Source of the DNA: a bacterium
Lineage (GTDB): Bacteria; UBP14; UBA6098; B30-G16
Reading direction: 5' to 3'
DNA length: 7,294 bases
Assembly (NCBI GenBank): GCA_027007865.1
Contig: JALTEE010000293.1
Location: forward strand, 1 to 7,294
The notes beneath the pieces were generated by a model. That model saw only the letters and a program-made list of their open reading frames with translations. It had not been told where the DNA came from and searched no databases. Below are positions 5,366 through 7,294 of this stretch, in pieces. Both the position numbers and the translations under genes were made by a program. The stretch's first letter is position 1. The number at the start of each line of letters is the position of its first letter.

Positions 5366-6521
5366 AATCACCTCCTTGAAATTCCCGCCAGTCATCATCA
5401 TTCTCATAATGCTCTTTGCTTTTCTCAGCTTGTTTTTCCAGAATTTTCCTGCGTTGTTCAAGTGAAAGTTTCATGAATTCTCTGACAGGTGAAGATGTTT
5501 CTTCAATGTCAAGGTTTTCACCAACGAGGGATTCGGCTTCTGCAACAGTCAGCAATCCTTCAGAAATAGCTCTTAGAGCTTGTTGCTTTACCCAGTGTGA
5601 TTCTTCAGCTGGCAGTTCATTAGGTTCGTGTCGTTTCCAGCCATGCATATTGATGTATTTGCACCATTGAGTGTAATATGATTGACTGATTATCCCCAAG
5701 TCTTTAAGACGGTAAAGAAGAGACTGAATGCTTGTGCCGAATTTCTCCTTTAGAAGTTTCAACTCCTCAATATTTATTTCAATGCGCTTATTGCCAATCT
5801 TATCTATTAGTGTTTTCTTGGGAGTTAGAAATGCTCCTGCGAATCTATTTGCTGCTTTTTCTTCATCAACTGAATCGGGAATGTTCAAAACAAGATGTCC
5901 AAGCTCATGAGAGAAATTAAATCTTTGTCGTTCACCCGATATATTCCTTCGTGAACCGACAGCAACTGCTTTTACATTATTGTCTTCGTCATAGGCAATT
6001 ACTGAACCGCCATCCGCTTTTTTTTGAGTTTCAAAATCGATTGTGAATATATTATGGTCTTCAAGAACTTCTCTAACATTCCTGATTGGATCAAGTCCAA
6101 TATGCCAATCATTTCTCAATTTATTGGTAGCGTCTTCTATTTCATCAAGAGTGGAGACTTTGAGCTTATGCACGGGAATGTAGTAATCTTGTGTGACAGG
6201 GGCAAGCTCCTGCAGTTTGATTCGATTCAATAGCGATTCTCTTACATAATACTGTATCCTTTCTTGTTCACGTTTTCTGACCGTTGAGCCTTTTCTGAAA
6301 GCAACAAATTTGAACCTGTATTCAGGTTCGCTAAAGATTTGTGCTGTTTTGACTCCCAGTGCTGAAGCTATTTCCCTCAGAATCGTAGCTGATGGCTTCA
6401 TCTTTTCATTCTCATACTTCGAAAGAGCTTGCTTGGTTATGATTTCTCCAATCATCTCAATCAAAGCATCCTGCGTTAAACCTCTTGCAAGGCGTAGCTG
6501 TCTCAGCCTTTCGCCTATCAT
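5352..6521 (-). CDS. Fused antitoxin: Xre HTH, ImmA/IrrE metallopeptidase and MazF-partner tail
   Basis: The 389-residue product has three parts. Residues 1-62 are an Xre/Cro-type HTH (RLRQLRLARGLTQDALIE, then QALSKYENEK and P43 onward). About 150-285 is a COG2856 ImmA/IrrE domain: HELGH at 205-209 (zinc ligands H205 and H209, catalytic E206) and a downstream E221-x-x-A-N-x-F-A motif supplying the third ligand. After a helical segment (310-336) and a short ETSSP linker, residues 347-389 (from MKLSLEQRRKILEKQAEK to FQGGDFVDY) resemble, from memory, free-standing antitoxins paired with PemK-like toxins. The inferred role is to repress the operon and bind and neutralise the toxin encoded next. 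The peptidase could process a repressor or the antitoxin tail under stress, as ImmA and IrrE cleave repressors. The start at ATG 6519-6521 has AGGAGG 8 nt upstream. The boundaries are approximate. Confidence 0.88.
   Translation of the reverse strand: MIGERLRQLRLARGLTQDALIEMIGEIITKQALSKYENEKMKPSATILREIASALGVKTAQIFSEPEYRFKFVAFRKGSTVRKREQERIQYYVRESLLNRIKLQELAPVTQDYYIPVHKLKVSTLDEIEDATNKLRNDWHIGLDPIRNVREVLEDHNIFTIDFETQKKADGGSVIAYDEDNNVKAVAVGSRRNISGERQRFNFSHELGHLVLNIPDSVDEEKAANRFAGAFLTPKKTLIDKIGNKRIEINIEELKLLKEKFGTSIQSLLYRLKDLGIISQSYYTQWCKYINMHGWKRHEPNELPAEESHWVKQQALRAISEGLLTVAEAESLVGENLDIEETSSPVREFMKLSLEQRRKILEKQAEKSKEHYENDDDWREFQGGDFVDY
5363..5377 (-). promoter_or_regulatory. Near-perfect Shine-Dalgarno and TTG start of the toxin inside the antitoxin gene
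   Basis: AAGGAGGTGA (5368-5377 on the minus strand) complements the usual 3' end of 16S rRNA over ten bases and is followed by TT and the TTG start. In the antitoxin frame the same bases encode part of EFQGGDFV, near the end of the antitoxin tail. Ribosomes finishing the antitoxin thus expose or occupy the toxin start. The strong site is offset by the weak TTG codon. Confidence 0.85.
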
Positions 6522-6525
6522 GGGG

Positions 6526-6536
6526 CTCTCCTCCTC
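6526..6536 (-). promoter_or_regulatory. Strong Shine-Dalgarno of the antitoxin gene
   Basis: GAGGAGGAGAG on the minus strand places AGGAGG 8 nt before ATG 6519-6521. It settles the start and predicts high antitoxin translation, as expected for a module whose antitoxin must outpace the toxin. Confidence 0.8.
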
Positions 6537-6557
6537 GATTTTTTAGGTAATTCTCTT

Positions 6558-6595
6558 TGGTTAACAAGTATAAGAATAATCACAATTTCTGTCAA
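6558..6595 (-). promoter_or_regulatory. Promoter and candidate operator of the toxin-antitoxin operon
   Basis: TTGACA (6590-6595) and TATACT (6567-6572) on the minus strand are 17 nt apart, close to a consensus sigma-70 promoter. Transcription should begin near 6560, at GTTAAC (6560-6565). That palindrome sits in the imperfect inverted sequence CTTGTTAACCAAAG, which places a candidate operator for the Xre-type HTH at the start point. The -35 box overlaps the TGA stop codon (6592-6594) of the endonuclease gene, so the operon has its own promoter even though it lies just downstream of that gene. Confidence 0.8.
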
Positions 6596-7242
6596 CCTTT
6601 TTTGCTGGAATTGCAAAAAAAAGTTCCGCGATTGCGAGCACGAGTTCCCTTATCGTGTAATCTCAAATCGATAAGAATATTTCCTCGCTCGATTTGTTCT
6701 TTTATAATTTCCTGTGTTGTGCCTGTCAAAAGTTGCGCTCTCGTATATTTGAACCATTCGGTTTTTCCTCGTATTTCACTGAATGCACTCACGAGAACCA
6801 AAGCAGGAACTTTCTTTGCAAATCTTTCCCAAAGACTATCCAATTGCCATTCTGCAATTACTTGTCCCGAAATGTGCCGAACCGAAATGTTGTTTTTGCC
6901 AATGTATAGAAATAAACCGGAACTATTCGGAGATTGTGACATTGTGAAATAAAGACCTAATCTTCCATTTTCATCTGGGGTTCCATAAGTTCTTATCGCA
7001 TCGAGCGGTGGCATTTTCCATGCTTTTCGGTTAAAAGTGAAAAGTGTAATCATCGAAGAACTATCAACACGATGGGATTTAAGTTCGATTTTCCCCAAGT
7101 CCGGAAGCGCAATATTATTTTCATCCAATCCAAGCAGTTGCTCGAGCGTATGACCGACGCCAGTCGGTCCTCTTCGCAGGCTTTTAATCCAGCCTTTTTC
7201 CTTAATTTTCTTAAAAGATTTTTTGAATTGGGTTATAGTCAT
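6592..7242 (-). CDS. MvaI/BcnI-family type II restriction endonuclease
   Basis: The 216-residue product fits the MvaI/BcnI fold, a MutH-like PD-(D/E)xK nuclease family; MvaI cuts CCWGG and BcnI cuts CCSGG. The N-terminal block RRGPTGVGHTLEQLLG is followed by LPDLGKIELKSHR. Residues E34, D48, E53 and K55 have the same spacing as the E36, D50, E55 and K57 of MvaI. A later block, FTFNRKAW, and a C-terminal RARNRGTFF also fit the family. The enzyme should cut DNA not protected by the methyltransferase at 3427-4683. The ATG (7240-7242) lies inside the duplicated control block with no Shine-Dalgarno, only 8 nt after the -10-like TACAAT (7251-7256), so the transcript may be leaderless. The protein is shorter than characterised relatives (about 240 residues) and ends abruptly where the toxin-antitoxin promoter begins, so the C-terminus may be altered. 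Confidence 0.87.
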   Translation of the reverse strand: MTITQFKKSFKKIKEKGWIKSLRRGPTGVGHTLEQLLGLDENNIALPDLGKIELKSHRVDSSSMITLFTFNRKAWKMPPLDAIRTYGTPDENGRLGLYFTMSQSPNSSGLFLYIGKNNISVRHISGQVIAEWQLDSLWERFAKKVPALVLVSAFSEIRGKTEWFKYTRAQLLTGTTQEIIKEQIERGNILIDLRLHDKGTRARNRGTFFCNSSKKG

Positions 7243-7294
7243 CGAAGCATATTGTATAATTTTGATATGAGACTATTTTTCCTATAAATAGATG
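7225..7294. repeat. Duplicated control block, copy 2, at the endonuclease start
   Basis: This is the partner of 4690-4759 and runs to the window edge, so its true length is unknown. On the minus strand it contains TACAAT (7251-7256), the endonuclease ATG (7240-7242) and the first few codons. Inverted ATAGTC (7235-7240) and GACTAT (7271-7276) half-sites flank the -10-like box. No good -35 box is visible at the right distance, so the promoter may need an activator. Confidence 0.85.

Noticed and set aside
6312..6329. Perfect 7-bp hairpin GAACCTG-TATT-CAGGTTC
   Set aside because: It lies inside the antitoxin coding sequence near residues 64-70, with no T-run or regulatory context; a coding coincidence is likely.
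7152..7169. Perfect 7-bp hairpin GACCGAC-GCCA-GTCGGTC
   Set aside because: It falls on the codons of the family motif GPTGVG in the endonuclease, whose repeated Gly/Pro/Thr codons easily give such symmetry.
6592..7242. Endonuclease considered as MutH/Sau3AI-type repair nuclease
   Set aside because: The MvaI-like spacing of E34, D48, E53, K55, the GPTGVGHTLE block and the methyltransferase in the same locus favour an R-M enzyme.
1..7294. CRISPR array, tRNA or rRNA genes, transposase, replication origin
   Set aside because: No spaced direct repeat series, cloverleaf, rRNA text, transposase motif or iteron cluster was seen on either strand.

Overview
The window is about 7.3 kb of AT-rich bacterial DNA (GC judged by eye at roughly 40%). 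It comes from an organism I cannot name. The one universal gene, leuS, encodes a bacterial-type leucyl-tRNA synthetase. Perfect hairpin repeats between genes (for example GGGCAAGG-CAAG-CCTTGCCC) and a strong excess of the tetramer TCGA give the chromosome its character. Every confident gene except a small HTH gene lies on the minus strand, so transcription runs mostly right to left.

Left part (1-681): a small minus-strand gene encodes a zinc-finger-like basic protein. It is divergent, with only 27 bp between starts, from a small plus-strand gene for an excisionase-type helix-turn-helix protein. Two hairpins then separate that gene from the convergent leuS, and one of them makes a good terminator for leuS. 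leuS (682-3147) is full length. Its upstream gap holds a weak promoter, a possible 28-codon ORF and a 126-bp inverted-repeat-bounded block with two internal hairpins.

Right part (3427-7294): this is an accessory defence island. A probable cytosine-N4 DNA methyltransferase (3427-4683) and an MvaI/BcnI-family restriction endonuclease (6592-7242) form a type II restriction-modification system. A nearly identical 70-bp block sits directly in front of both genes, so the two are probably co-regulated. No CCWGG site (the MvaI target) was found anywhere in the window by eye, which fits this assignment.

Between the two R-M genes sits a separate two-gene toxin-antitoxin operon (5009-6521) with its own near-consensus promoter. 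The first gene encodes an unusual 389-residue antitoxin candidate: an Xre-type HTH, an ImmA/IrrE (COG2856) HExxH metallopeptidase domain, and a C-terminal tail resembling the short antitoxins that accompany MazF/PemK toxins. The second gene is the MazF/PemK toxin. It starts at a TTG inside the end of the antitoxin gene, behind a near-perfect Shine-Dalgarno embedded in the antitoxin's last codons. TCGA frequency is about 2.6 per kb in this operon, against 9-15 per kb in leuS, the methyltransferase and the endonuclease. That suggests the operon was inserted as a unit into the R-M cassette. The candidate new system is therefore a restriction-modification locus carrying a nested toxin-antitoxin module whose antitoxin includes its own protease domain.
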